Positions 7,826-16,138 of a stretch of 62,565 bases of DNA are shown piece by piece; positions within the stretch are counted from its first letter, which is position 1, and the number at the start of each line of letters is the position of its first letter. A program made the position numbers and the translations under genes. The DNA comes from SM23-32 sp964434535 (GTDB lineage: Bacteria; Planctomycetota; Brocadiia; SM23-32). Under the pieces are notes generated by a model, which saw only the letters and a list, made by a program, of their open reading frames with translations, made no database searches and was not told the origin of the DNA. The DNA is taken from NCBI GenBank assembly GCA_964434535.1, contig CAYSWA010000013.1, positions 1 to 62,565 of the forward strand. The letters run 5' to 3'.

Positions 7826-9252
7826 TCCGCGACAACCCGGTCCAATACGTCGGCGTCGACCGCCTGGACGATCCGCTGGTGGTCGTCTCCGGCATCCACG
7901 GAGTCGGCTACGACGAGACGGTGGAGATCGTCGACGAGCAGGGCGAGCGCCGCCCCGGCACCGTGCTGGAGGTGAGCCGCCACAGCGCCGTGGTGCAGGT
8001 GCTCGGCGGCACCAGCGGGCTGGCCAACGCCAGCACCCGCGTGCGCTTCACCGGCCGGCCGCTGCACCTGCGGGTCAGCGAGGAGATGCTCGGGCGGGCC
8101 TTCGACGGGCTGGGCCGGCCCGTCGACGGCGGCCCGGCCCCCTTCGGGGGCGAGGAGCGCGACGTCGGCGGCGCGCCGATCAACCCCGCCGCCCGCGCCT
8201 ATCCCACCGACTTCATCCAGACCGGGCTGAGCATCATCGACGGCTCCAACAGCCTGGTGCGCGGCCAGAAGCTGCCCGTCTTCAGCGGCAGCGGCATGCC
8301 CCACAACAAGCTGGTGGCGCAGATCGTGCGCCAGGCCGCGCTGCCCGGCCGCGATGAGCAGTTCGCCGTGGTGCTCGCCGGCATGGGCATCAAGAACGAC
8401 GAGGCCGACTTCTTGCGGCGCAACTTCGAGGACGCCGGCGTGCTTGCGAAGGTGGCCATGTTCCTCAGCCCCGCCGACGCCCCGAGCGTCGAGCGCGTCG
8501 AGACGCCGCGCCTCGCGCTGACCCTCGCCGAGTACCTCGCCTTCGAGCTGGGCATGCACCTGCTGGTGATCCTCACCGACATGACCAACTACTGCGACGC
8601 CCTGCGCGAGATCAGCAGCGCCCGCGACGAGGTCCCCGCCCGCAAGGGCTACCCCGGCCACCTCTACAGCGACCTGGCCGCCCTCTACGAGCGCGCCGGC
8701 CGCCTGAGAGGCCGCGAGGGCTCCATCACGCTGATGCCCGTGCTGACCATGCCGTCGGACGACATCTCGCACCCCGTGCCCGACCTGACCGGCTACATCA
8801 CCGAGGGGCAGATCGTCTTCGACCGCGACCTGTTCCGCCAGGGCATCTACCCGCCCGTGGACGCCCTGCGCAGCCTCTCGCGCCTGATGAAGGACGGCGT
8901 CGGGCCCGAGAGCACCCGCGAGGACCACATACCGATCTCCAACCAGCTCTACGCGGCCTACAGCCGGGTTGAATCGGTGCGCGGGCTCGCCTCGGTCATC
9001 GGCCAGGAAGAGCTCTCGCCGATGGACCGCCAGGTGCTCCAGTTCGGCGACGCGTTCCAGAAGCAGTACCTGCAGCAGGGGGAGCAGGAGAACCGCTCCA
9101 TCGAGCAGACGCTGGAGCTGGCCTGGGAGGTGGCCGGCATCCTGCCGCGCGGCGAGCTCTCGCGCCTCGGCGGCGAGATGCTCGACCGGCACTACCGCCG
9201 CCAGGAGACCGGCGAGGGCGAAGAGGCCGGGGAAAAGGAGAAGCAGCAGTGA
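7822..9252 (+). CDS. atpB: V/A-type ATP synthase subunit B
   Basis: 476 residues, the non-catalytic regulatory subunit alternating with A in the head. Family motifs: RFTGRPLHLRVSEEMLGRAFDGLG, NPAARAYPTDFIQTGLSIID, FSGSGMPHNKLVAQI in place of a working P-loop, and EISSARDEVPARKGYPGHLYSDLA. The last ~20 residues are a Glu/Lys/Gln-rich tail. ATG overlaps the subunit A stop (ATGA). Confidence 0.97.
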   Translation: MIRDNPVQYVGVDRLDDPLVVVSGIHGVGYDETVEIVDEQGERRPGTVLEVSRHSAVVQVLGGTSGLANASTRVRFTGRPLHLRVSEEMLGRAFDGLGRPVDGGPAPFGGEERDVGGAPINPAARAYPTDFIQTGLSIIDGSNSLVRGQKLPVFSGSGMPHNKLVAQIVRQAALPGRDEQFAVVLAGMGIKNDEADFLRRNFEDAGVLAKVAMFLSPADAPSVERVETPRLALTLAEYLAFELGMHLLVILTDMTNYCDALREISSARDEVPARKGYPGHLYSDLAALYERAGRLRGREGSITLMPVLTMPSDDISHPVPDLTGYITEGQIVFDRDLFRQGIYPPVDALRSLSRLMKDGVGPESTREDHIPISNQLYAAYSRVESVRGLASVIGQEELSPMDRQVLQFGDAFQKQYLQQGEQENRSIEQTLELAWEVAGILPRGELSRLGGEMLDRHYRRQETGEGEEAGEKEKQQ

Positions 9253-9285
9253 GCGCCAGCCGATCCCGCGCAACAGGGGGCTGAG

Positions 9286-9960
9286 ATGCCGGCGCTGGAC
9301 CAGACGCCGACGCGGCGCAACTACCTGGAGATCCAGCGCAGCCTCCAGCGCGTCGAGCAGGGCCACGAGCTGCTGGAGCAGAAGCGGCAGATCCTCATCA
9401 TGGAGCTGATGGACGAGGTGGAGGCCGCCCGGCGGATCAAGGACGAGATCGACCAGACCATGGCCGCCGCCTACGAGGCGCTGCGGCGGGCGGCCGTGCG
9501 CACGGGCCTGACCGGCCTGGCCCGGCAGAGCTGCGGCATCGAGATGGAGCACCGCCTGCGGGTGCGCACGCGCTCGGTGATGGGCGTGCGCGTGCCGGAC
9601 ATTTCCTGCTCGGCGGCGCCCTTCGCCCTCCAGTTCGGGCTGAGCGACGGGCGGAGCCAGACCGACCAGGTGATGCGCCGCTTCCTGGATGCGCTGGAGC
9701 TGGTGGCGGAGCTGGCGGAGGTCGAGAACGCCGTCTTCCGGCTCGCCCGCGAGGTGCGCCGCACCCAGCGCCGGGTCAACGCGCTTGAAAAGGTCTACAT
9801 CCCGCAGTACAAAGGTGCATTGAAGCGCATCGAGGAGGCGCTGGCCGAGCGGCAGCGTGAGGAGTTCATCGTGCTGCGCAAGGTCAAGCGCAAGCGGCGC
9901 CTCGCCGCCGAGCGCAGGCTCCGGGGCCGGCCCACCTCCCCCCTGGAGGAGGCACGCTGA
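9286..9960 (+). CDS. atpD: V/A-type ATP synthase subunit D (rotor shaft)
   Basis: 224 residues. A pair of long helices (about 5-65 and 145-210) brackets a short globular middle, the typical central-shaft fold. The signatures LEQKRQILIMELM near the start and RRTQRRVNALEKVYIPQYK near the end are conserved in the family. It starts 33 bp after subunit B with CTGAG upstream and is the last ATPase subunit in the operon. Confidence 0.95.
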   Translation: MPALDQTPTRRNYLEIQRSLQRVEQGHELLEQKRQILIMELMDEVEAARRIKDEIDQTMAAAYEALRRAAVRTGLTGLARQSCGIEMEHRLRVRTRSVMGVRVPDISCSAAPFALQFGLSDGRSQTDQVMRRFLDALELVAELAEVENAVFRLAREVRRTQRRVNALEKVYIPQYKGALKRIEEALAERQREEFIVLRKVKRKRRLAAERRLRGRPTSPLEEAR

Positions 9961-9963
9961 GAG

Positions 9964-10416
9964 ATGGCCAGGCATGCCTACTCCACCATCCTGCTCTTCG
10001 CCGAGGGCAGCGACGAGGGCATGCACGCCGCCCGCGAAGCGGTCTCCCTCGCCGCCGACGAAGACGCCTACCTCATCATCGCCAGCGTGGTCGACACCAG
10101 CACGCTGCGCCAGCTCGTCAGCTCCCGCATCTTCGTGCAGGAGGAGATGGAGGAATACGAGCAGGAGCTGGAGGCGTCCTGCCGCAAGCAGATCAACTAC
10201 GTGGCCGGGCTCGCCCAGAAGGCCGCCGTCCCTCACCGCTCCAGCCTGCTGCGCGGCGCCTGCCACAGCGCCATCCTGCGCGAGCAGAAAGAGCGCGGCG
10301 CCGACCTGCTGGTGATGGGCGCCTACCGGGCCAGCACCGCTCGACGCGACCTGATGGCCCGCGAGAAGCAGCTCATCATCGACGAGATCCCCTGCCCCGT
10401 CCTGCTCGTGCGCTGA
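9964..10416 (+). CDS. universal stress protein (UspA family)
   Basis: 150 residues, one Usp domain. The C-terminal motif GADLLVMGAYRAST ... CPVLLVR is the nucleotide-loop region, although the usual G-x2-G-x9-G-[ST] spacing is only partly kept, so ATP binding is uncertain. The N-terminus (YSTILLFAEGSDEGMHAAREAVSLA) is also typical. It begins 3 bp after subunit D and shares its operon, so a stress or energy sensor is co-expressed with the ATPase. Confidence 0.85.
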   Translation: MARHAYSTILLFAEGSDEGMHAAREAVSLAADEDAYLIIASVVDTSTLRQLVSSRIFVQEEMEEYEQELEASCRKQINYVAGLAQKAAVPHRSSLLRGACHSAILREQKERGADLLVMGAYRASTARRDLMAREKQLIIDEIPCPVLLVR

Positions 10417-10475
10417 AGGGGCCCGGCCCTGCCGTTCGCCCCGCGCCCTCCGCGTTCAGGACCCCCGGCCACGTC

Positions 10476-10504
10476 TTGCGGGCGCGCATTGCCCCCCGTA
10501 GAAT
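10476..10504 (+). promoter_or_regulatory. promoter of the M48 peptidase gene
   Basis: TTGCGG at 10476-10481, 17-bp spacer, TAGAAT at 10499-10504. The predicted start near 10511 rules out any upstream TTG start and supports the ATG at 10548. Confidence 0.6.
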
Positions 10505-10547
10505 GGAGGCGTCGCCGCGAGTTGCCACCTGCCCCGAAGGCCACGCC

Positions 10548-11897
10548 ATGCTGCTGCCCTTCCTGCTCTGCCTCCTCATCCTCTACCTGCCCCCGCCGCT
10601 GGGGGGGACGCCGGCCCCCTGGCCGCTGCTCGCCGGCGGAGTGGCGGCGCTGGCGGCGCTCAACGCCCTGGCCGCCTGGGCGGCGAGCGGCCTGGCCATC
10701 CGCATGCAGAGGGCCATGGGCGCGCGCGGCTCGCGTCTGGCGGGGCGCGTGTTCACAATGCTGAACGGCATGGTCGTCGGCCTCGTCCTCGCCGACGTGC
10801 TCGCGCTGAAATGGCCGGTGCTGGTCGGCCGGATCGTCGGTGAGCGCTGGTGGTCGGTCTATGCCTACGATCCCCTGCTGCTGCTGCCGGCCGTGGTCAT
10901 GGTGCTGACGGTCGCCGCCTTCCAGCACCGCTATGATCGCCGGCGCGGTCGGGTGGCCCTGCCCCTGGACCGCTACCTATGGCTGCGGTTCCGCACGGAG
11001 CTGGCCATCCTCCTGGTCCCCTGGCTCGCCCTGGTGGCGGTGACGGGCACGCTGACGCTGCTGTTCCGCGGGTCACCCCACGCGCAGGCGGCCGACACGG
11101 TCGGCTCGCTCGCCGTGCTCGGCGGCATCGTGGTGCTCGGCCCGGCGATGCTGCGCGCCATCTGGCGCACTTCCCGCCTGCCCGACGGCCCGCTGAGGGA
11201 GCGGCTGGAAGCGTTCTGCGCGGCGCACGAGTTCCGTTGCCACGACATCCTCATCTGGCACACCGAGCGGCACATGGCCAACGCCGGCGTGGTCGGCCCC
11301 ACGCCGCTGCTGCGCTACGTGATGCTGACCGACGCGCTGCTGGAGCGCTGCACCGGCGAGGAGGTCGAGGCGATCTTCGCCCACGAGGTAGGGCACGTGC
11401 GCCACCGGCACCTGCCCTTCTACCTGCTGCTGGGGGCGGCGTTCGTGGCCTTCTACGCGGCGCTGATCGAGCTTCTGGCCATGGCCGGGCTCGTGGAGCC
11501 GCTCGACGGCATCCTCGCCTTCGAGATCACCGCCCGGCAGGCGACGGTCATGCTCGTCTGCGCGGCGGCCTACTGGGGGCTCGGCTTCGGCTGGATCTCG
11601 CGGCGGCTGGAGCAGCAGGCCGACCTGTTCGCCCTGCACAGCGCCGAGCGCCCCGAGGCATTCATCCGGGCGCTCGGGCAGCTTGCGGCGCTGAGCCGGG
11701 CGCCGGTCAACGCCGACACGTGGCGCCACTTCAGCGTCGCCCGGCGGGTGCGGTTCCTGCGCGAGGCGTGGGGCGATAGGGCCGTTGAGCGGCGGTTCCA
11801 ACGCCGGCTCGCCGTCGCCCTGGCGGCCCTGATCGGCCTCGCCGTCCTCGCCACCGGGTGGCTCGCGCTGGCCCGCCCGCATCTGTTCGGAATCTGA
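10548..11897 (+). CDS. M48-family membrane metallopeptidase (HtpX/Ste24-like)
   Basis: 449 residues from the ATG at 10548 (AAGG seven bases upstream). Four hydrophobic segments lie before the catalytic domain and two or three after. The zinc site is HEVGH at 279-283 (IFAHEVGHVRHRH), with the third ligand region further on (RLEQQADLFALHSAERPEAF). The catalytic stretch opens with RCHDILIWHTERHMANAGVVG, as in this family. Such proteases degrade damaged membrane proteins. It stands as its own transcription unit after the ATPase operon. Confidence 0.88.
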   Translation: MLLPFLLCLLILYLPPPLGGTPAPWPLLAGGVAALAALNALAAWAASGLAIRMQRAMGARGSRLAGRVFTMLNGMVVGLVLADVLALKWPVLVGRIVGERWWSVYAYDPLLLLPAVVMVLTVAAFQHRYDRRRGRVALPLDRYLWLRFRTELAILLVPWLALVAVTGTLTLLFRGSPHAQAADTVGSLAVLGGIVVLGPAMLRAIWRTSRLPDGPLRERLEAFCAAHEFRCHDILIWHTERHMANAGVVGPTPLLRYVMLTDALLERCTGEEVEAIFAHEVGHVRHRHLPFYLLLGAAFVAFYAALIELLAMAGLVEPLDGILAFEITARQATVMLVCAAAYWGLGFGWISRRLEQQADLFALHSAERPEAFIRALGQLAALSRAPVNADTWRHFSVARRVRFLREAWGDRAVERRFQRRLAVALAALIGLAVLATGWLALARPHLFGI

Positions 11898-11909
11898 CGC
11901 CCGCCAGGC

Positions 11910-11915
11910 TACAAT
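11910..11915 (+). promoter_or_regulatory. -10 element (TACAAT) before the radical SAM gene
   Basis: TACAAT, with a weak TTCGGA 18 bp upstream (11886-11891). A start site near 11922 would exclude the in-frame ATG at 11919 and favour the one at 11958. Confidence 0.45.
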
Positions 11916-11957
11916 GACATGCCGGCAGACGACGCGCTATCCGAACCGGGAGATCCG

Positions 11958-13079
11958 ATGGCCCATCCGCACGTGACCCGCAGGGACTTCATCCGCTGGG
12001 GCGCCGCCGCCGCGCTCTGGCCGCTCGCCGCCGGCTGCGGCGCAGGGCCCGCCGAGGCGGCCGAGCCGGGCGAGCGCGAGGCGCTCGCCTACGAGAAGAT
12101 GGACGGCGCCCTGGTGCGCTGCCGCCTCTGCCCGCGCGGCTGCGTGGTGCCCGACGGGCGGCGCGGCTACTGCCAGGTGCGCCAGAACCGCGCCGGCACC
12201 TACCACACGCTCGTCTACGGCCGCATCTGCTCGGCCCACGTCGACCCGATCGAGAAGAAGCCGCTCTTTCACTTCCTGCCCGGCACGGCGGCGTTCTCGC
12301 TCGCCGCGCCCGGCTGCAACGTCGAGTGCCAGTGGTGCCAGAACTGGCAGATCAGCCAGGTCCGCCCGGAGGACATCCGCACCGAGCACCTGCCGCCCGA
12401 TAAGGCCGTCGAAGTCGCCCGCGCTCATGAGTCCCCCACCATCGCCTTCACCTACTCCGAGCCGACCGTCTTCTACGAGTACTGCCTCGACACCGCCCGC
12501 GCCGCCCGCGAGGCCGGCGTGCGCTGCGTGAGCATCACCAACGGCTACATCCAGGCCGAGCCGATGAAGCGGCTCTGCGAGGTGCTCTCGGCGGTGAAGG
12601 TCGACCTGAAGGGCTTCACCGAGGAGTTCTACCGCCGCTACGTGCACGGGGAGCTGGCGCCGGTGCTCGCCACGCTGGAGCTGGTGCGCCGGCAGGGCGT
12701 GCACCTGGAGATCGTCACGCTGCTGATCCCCGGGCTGAACGACGGCGAGGAGGAGCTCCGCGAGCTGAGCCGCTGGGTGGTGCGGAACCTGGGGCCGGAC
12801 GTGCCGCTGCACTTCACGCGGTTCCACCCCGACTACAAGATGACGAACCTGGCGCGCACGCCGGCGCAGACGGTGGAGCGGGCGCGCCAGATCGCCGCCG
12901 CCGAGGGCGTGCGCTACGCCTACACGGGCAACCTGCCGGGCAGCAAGCACCAGAGCACGTTCTGCCCCGAGTGCGGCGAGCTCGTCGTCGGCCGCTACGG
13001 CTTCTACGTCGGCAAGGTGCACCTGAAGGACGGCAACTGCGCCCACTGCGGCGCCCCCATCCCCGGCGTCTGGGCCTGA
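11958..13079 (+). CDS. amrS: AmmeMemoRadiSam system radical SAM enzyme
   Basis: 373 residues. The N-terminus carries RRDFIRWGAAAALWPLAAGC, a twin-arginine-like signal ending in a possible lipobox Cys. Next is a cysteine-rich segment, CRLCPRGCVVPDG, then the radical SAM cluster CNVECQWC (Cys120, 124, 127) and SISNGY-like SITNGYIQAE. The C-terminus has two CxxC pairs (CPECGEL, CAHCGAP), a probable zinc ribbon. This is the AmrS/PflA-like family normally found with Memo and AMMECR1; neither partner is in the window. The ATG at 11958 is preferred because GGGAG lies six bases before it. The substrate is unknown. Confidence 0.88.
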   Translation: MAHPHVTRRDFIRWGAAAALWPLAAGCGAGPAEAAEPGEREALAYEKMDGALVRCRLCPRGCVVPDGRRGYCQVRQNRAGTYHTLVYGRICSAHVDPIEKKPLFHFLPGTAAFSLAAPGCNVECQWCQNWQISQVRPEDIRTEHLPPDKAVEVARAHESPTIAFTYSEPTVFYEYCLDTARAAREAGVRCVSITNGYIQAEPMKRLCEVLSAVKVDLKGFTEEFYRRYVHGELAPVLATLELVRRQGVHLEIVTLLIPGLNDGEEELRELSRWVVRNLGPDVPLHFTRFHPDYKMTNLARTPAQTVERARQIAAAEGVRYAYTGNLPGSKHQSTFCPECGELVVGRYGFYVGKVHLKDGNCAHCGAPIPGVWA

Positions 13080-13169
13080 AGGGGGGGCGATGCGCTGGGC
13101 GAGCACCGAGTGCACGGCACAATGTCGAGAGCCGAGGTCAAGCCCCTCGCGCCGAGCGCGCCCCGCCCC

Positions 13170-13175
13170 TATAAT
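13170..13175 (+). promoter_or_regulatory. -10 element (TATAAT) before the aldolase gene
   Basis: A perfect TATAAT 26 bp before the start codon. No convincing -35 is seen at the usual distance. Confidence 0.5.
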
Positions 13176-13201
13176 CTCCCTGCCCCGAAGGAGAGCGTCC
13201 C

Positions 13202-14113
13202 ATGGAGCACCTGAGCGGCCTGGTCGCCGCGCCGCCCACGCCCATGCGGCCCGACGGCGCCCTCAACCCCGACCGGGTCGCGCCGCTCTATCGCATGCTC
13301 AGGGGCAGCGGCGCGCGCGGCGCGTTCGTCTGCGGCACCACCGGCGAGAGCATGTCGCTGAGCATCGCCGAGCGACGCCAGGTCGCCGAGCGCTGGACGG
13401 CACTCGCCGAGGACGACTTCGCCGTCATCGTCCACGTCGGGCACGACAGCCTGCCCGAGGCGCGCGGGCTGGCCCGCCACGCGCAGGAGGCCGGCGCCTG
13501 CGCCGTGGCCGCCATGGCGCCGTCGTTCTTCCGGCCGGCGGGCGTCGAGGAGCTGGTCGCCTTCTGCGCCCGGGTCGCGGCGGCGGCACCCGAGCTGCCC
13601 TTCTACTACTACCACATGCCCTCGATGACGAACGTCGCCGTCCCGGTGGCCGAGTTCCTGGCGGCGGCCTCCGGCCGAATCCCCACCCTCGCCGGGGCCA
13701 AGTTCACCTACGAGGACCTGCTCGACTACGGGCGCTGCCTCCGTCTTGAAGGCGGGCGGTTCGACATGCTGTTCGGGCGCGACGAGATCCTGCTCTGTGC
13801 CCTCGCCCTCGGCGCGCGGGGGGCGGTCGGCACCACCTACAACTTCGCCGCACCGCTCTACCGGCGCGTCATCGACGCCTTCGAGGCCGGCGACCTGGAG
13901 GCCGCCCGGCGCGAGCAGGCGCGGGCGCAGGAGATGGTCGCCGTCCTCTACCGCTGCGGCGGGCTGGCGGCGGTCAAGCCCGTGATGCGCATGATCGGGC
14001 TCGACTGCGGGGAGCCGCGCCTGCCGCTGGGGCGCCTGAGCCCCGGCGAGGAGGACGAGCTGCGGGCGGGGCTGGAGGCCGTCGGCTTCTTCGACTACTG
14101 CTGCCGGGCCTGA
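13202..14113 (+). CDS. dihydrodipicolinate synthase / N-acetylneuraminate lyase family aldolase
   Basis: 303 residues, a full-length class I aldolase TIM barrel. GTTGES at 45-50 binds the pyruvate carboxylate; YYYHMPSMTN (135-144) carries the catalytic Tyr; AGAKFT gives the Schiff-base Lys167. The YYYHxP and KFT variants are closer to N-acetylneuraminate lyase than to DapA, so a sugar-acid lyase is more likely than lysine synthesis (inference). The ribosome site AAGGAGAG is strong. No sialic-acid or lysine pathway genes are next to it. Confidence 0.85.
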   Translation: MEHLSGLVAAPPTPMRPDGALNPDRVAPLYRMLRGSGARGAFVCGTTGESMSLSIAERRQVAERWTALAEDDFAVIVHVGHDSLPEARGLARHAQEAGACAVAAMAPSFFRPAGVEELVAFCARVAAAAPELPFYYYHMPSMTNVAVPVAEFLAAASGRIPTLAGAKFTYEDLLDYGRCLRLEGGRFDMLFGRDEILLCALALGARGAVGTTYNFAAPLYRRVIDAFEAGDLEAARREQARAQEMVAVLYRCGGLAAVKPVMRMIGLDCGEPRLPLGRLSPGEEDELRAGLEAVGFFDYCCRA

Positions 14114-14179
14114 GCCGGGGGCGGCCGCAGCTTGACCGTGCGGGGGCCGTGGCATAGATTGGCCTGATGGCGCGAGGGT

Positions 14180-14255
14180 GCGCCCGTAGCTCAGAGGATA
14201 GAGCGGCGGTTTCCTAAACCGCAGGCCGCAGGTTCGAATCCTGCCGGGCGTACCA
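14180..14255 (+). tRNA. tRNA-Arg, anticodon CCT
   Basis: A full cloverleaf can be drawn. The acceptor stem GCGCCCG pairs with CGGGCGT (first pair a G-U wobble). The D arm has TAGCTCAGAGGATAGAGC, the anticodon stem GCGGT/ACCGC encloses loop TTCCTAA with anticodon CCT at 14213-14215, and the T arm carries GGTTCGAATCC. The discriminator is A and CCA is encoded (14253-14255). It decodes AGG, a rare Arg codon in such GC-rich DNA. Confidence 0.95.
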
Positions 14256-14339
14256 CTTCTCTACAACCACAGCCGCTCTCCGGCCGCTCTGTGGGCGGCG
14301 GCGCTTGACCGCCTGCGGCCCATTCGCCAAGCTTGCGAG

Positions 14340-14370
14340 GGAAGAAAACCGGCCGCCGATGGAACTATGG
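14340..14370 (+). promoter_or_regulatory. ECF-type promoter-like motif, copy 1 (before the sigma gene)
   Basis: GGAAGAAAACCGGCC followed at a fixed distance by GGAACTATGG. The same two blocks recur at 16027-16057 with identical 21-bp offset, while the bases between them differ. GGAA-led -35 boxes are typical of ECF sigma factors. If ACTATGG is the -10, the start site would be only a few bases before the ATG at 14381 (leaderless or nearly so); an operator is the alternative reading. Confidence 0.6.
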
Positions 14371-14380
14371 TAGGGAAGAG

Positions 14381-14944
14381 ATGCCCGGAGCCGAAGGCGA
14401 GCAGAGCCCCGCAGCGAGGGACGAGCGCCTGCTCGCCGCCGCCCGAGCCGGCGACGACGACGCGTTCCACGAGCTGGTGGACGCGCACGCGGTGCGGCTC
14501 TACCGGCTGGCGTTCTCGCTGGTGGGCAACGCCGCCGACGCCGAGGACGTGGTGCAGGAGACGCTCGTGGGAGCCTTTCGGAGCATGGGCCGGTTCGAGA
14601 GCCGCTCGACGGTGAAGACGTGGCTGACCCGCATCCTGCTGCGCCAGGCCGCGCGGCACCATCGCCGGCGGGGCCGTCGGCCGGAGAGGCCCCTGGAGGC
14701 CGCCCGCGGGACGGCCGGGAGCCGGGGGCCGGCCCCGCCCGAGGCGGCCCGCCGGCTCGACGTGCAGGCGGCGCTGGAGCGGCTCTCGCCGCTGCACCGG
14801 GAGGTGGTGGTCTTGCGGGAGTTCGGCGGGATGTCCTATGCTGAGATGGCCGAGGCGCTCGACGTGCCCCGGGGCACGGTCGAGAGCCGGCTGCACCGGG
14901 CGCGCCGGGAGCTGAGGGAACTGCTGCGCGACTACCTGCCCTGA
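14381..14944 (+). CDS. RNA polymerase ECF sigma factor (RpoE type)
   Basis: 187 residues. Region 2 spans about 15-85 (ELVDAHAVRLYRLAFSLVGN, then DAEDVVQETLVGAFRSMGRF with the -10 recognition helix). A linker rich in Arg, Gly and Pro (about 88-125) follows, then region 4 (LERLSPLHREVVVLREFGG, MSYAEMAEALDVPRGTVESRLHRAR). ECF factors direct transcription of stress regulons, usually including their own gene. It is followed by a zinc-type anti-sigma and a Spy-like protein, the layout of an envelope or metal stress module. AGGGAAGAG precedes the ATG. Confidence 0.93.
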   Translation: MPGAEGEQSPAARDERLLAAARAGDDDAFHELVDAHAVRLYRLAFSLVGNAADAEDVVQETLVGAFRSMGRFESRSTVKTWLTRILLRQAARHHRRRGRRPERPLEAARGTAGSRGPAPPEAARRLDVQAALERLSPLHREVVVLREFGGMSYAEMAEALDVPRGTVESRLHRARRELRELLRDYLP

Positions 14945-14970
14945 GGCGGGCCGCGCGGAGGAGGACGCCG

Positions 14971-15423
14971 ATGGCCGAGTGCGAATACGCCGAGTGGCTG
15001 ATGCGTTACCACGACGGCGAGCTGGCGGAGGGGCGCCGCCGGGAGGTGGAGGCGCACCTGTCGGGATGCCCCCGGTGCGCGGCTGCGCTGGAGGGGCTCC
15101 GCGCGCTCTCCGAGGCGCTGGCCGGGGCCGAGGTCCCGTCCATGCCGCGGGGCATGACGGCGCGGCTGCACCGGGCGGTCGCCCGCGCCGGCGACGCCGG
15201 TCTGATCCGCCTCTGCCGGGCGATCTCGCTGGCGGCGGCGGCGCTGCTGGCGGCGTGCGGCGTCTGGGCGCTGAGCCCCGGCGAGGCCGCGGCCGGCGCC
15301 GCTGAGCCGGCGGCGTGGGAGGTGGCGGCGGTGACCCTCGACGCCGAGCTCGCCCGCCAGGGCGACGGGGACGTGGCTGCCCTCTGGCTGGTGCAGGACC
15401 TCTCGCGGGAGGACGGGCGGTGA
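14971..15423 (+). CDS. zinc-binding anti-sigma factor (zf-HC2 / ZAS)
   Basis: 150 residues. The N-terminal domain has the ZAS signature HLSGCPRCAAAL (H-x3-C-x2-C), with an earlier Cys (ECEYAEWLMRYHDGELAEG) at the usual site. One transmembrane helix (about 84-103, rich in Ala and Leu) follows, then a short external tail. Such proteins hold their ECF partner at the membrane until stress. Preceded by GGAGGAGG and 26 bp after the sigma gene; its stop overlaps the next start (GTGA). Confidence 0.9.
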   Translation: MAECEYAEWLMRYHDGELAEGRRREVEAHLSGCPRCAAALEGLRALSEALAGAEVPSMPRGMTARLHRAVARAGDAGLIRLCRAISLAAAALLAACGVWALSPGEAAAGAAEPAAWEVAAVTLDAELARQGDGDVAALWLVQDLSREDGR

Positions 15424-15947
15424 CCAGGACACGCGTGGCGCTGCTGCTCTCGTTCGTGCTCGTGCTCGCGGCCGGCTTCGCCGTGGGTCGGCTCAGCGCG
15501 CGCGCGCAGCGGCGCGGGGGCCGCGACTCGTGGCTGGGGCGCGAGCTGGACCTGACGGGGGAGCAGCGCGAGCAGATGCGCGCGATCTGGTCGGAGGTGA
15601 TGGGTCGGCTCCATCGGGACCGCGGCGAGCGGCGGCGCGAGCTGGCGGCCGAGCGCGACCGGGCCGTGGAGCGGCTCCTCAGCGAGGAGCAGGTGAACCA
15701 GTACCAGCAGATCATGGACGAATACGAGCGCGGCCTCCAGGCGCTCCGGGAGGAGCGCGAGGCGGCGTTCCGCGAGGCCGTCGCCCGCACCAAGCAGATG
15801 CTCACGCCCGTCCAGCGCGCGAAGTACGAAGAGATGCTGGAGCGCATGCGCAGCCGCGACGAGCGGGACGACGGCTGGCGCGGCCGTTCCCACCGGGGCG
15901 AACGCGGCCCCGACGCCACTGCCACCTCCGGGCCGGCGCAGGACTGA
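15420..15947 (+). CDS. Spy/CpxP/ZraP-like periplasmic heavy-metal-sensor-type protein
   Basis: 175 residues, GTG start overlapping the anti-sigma stop. One N-terminal membrane anchor (about 4-22), then a helical, highly charged domain containing two LTxxQ-like segments: DLTGEQREQMRAIW near 45 and MLTPVQRAKYEEML near 122. This pattern marks the Spy/CpxP/ZraP group of periplasmic chaperone or metal-sensing proteins. The tail (after about 140) is disordered with Gly, Arg and Asp. Likely the effector or modulator of the ECF module. Confidence 0.8.
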   Translation: MTRTRVALLLSFVLVLAAGFAVGRLSARAQRRGGRDSWLGRELDLTGEQREQMRAIWSEVMGRLHRDRGERRRELAAERDRAVERLLSEEQVNQYQQIMDEYERGLQALREEREAAFREAVARTKQMLTPVQRAKYEEMLERMRSRDERDDGWRGRSHRGERGPDATATSGPAQD

Positions 15948-16026
15948 GGGCCGCCCCGGCCTGGCGACCGATCCCCATTCCCCCGCCGCCCGTACGCCCG
16001 GTGATGCCCTCGCCGGGCGAAGCTGT

Positions 16027-16057
16027 GGAAGAAAACCGGCCCGCGCGGGAACTATGG
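16027..16057 (+). promoter_or_regulatory. ECF-type promoter-like motif, copy 2
   Basis: GGAAGAAAACCGGCC plus GGAACTATGG at the same spacing as copy 1 at 14340-14370. It lies 82 bp before the next gene, compatible with an ordinary promoter and leader, and suggests that gene belongs to the same regulon as the sigma factor. Confidence 0.65.
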
Positions 16058-16138
16058 GAGTGGAATCGACGGCTCCGCGCCCGCCGGGCGGCGGTCGCCG
16101 CGAGCGAGCGGGGCCACCCGTTGCGAAGGGGGCGGACA

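Noticed and set aside
7642..10266. 874-codon open frame on the minus strand opposite the V-ATPase A, B and D genes
   Set aside because: It lies wholly antisense to three clearly identified subunits, has low-complexity His/Gln/Gly/Arg composition typical of antisense frames in GC-rich DNA, and shows no family motif.
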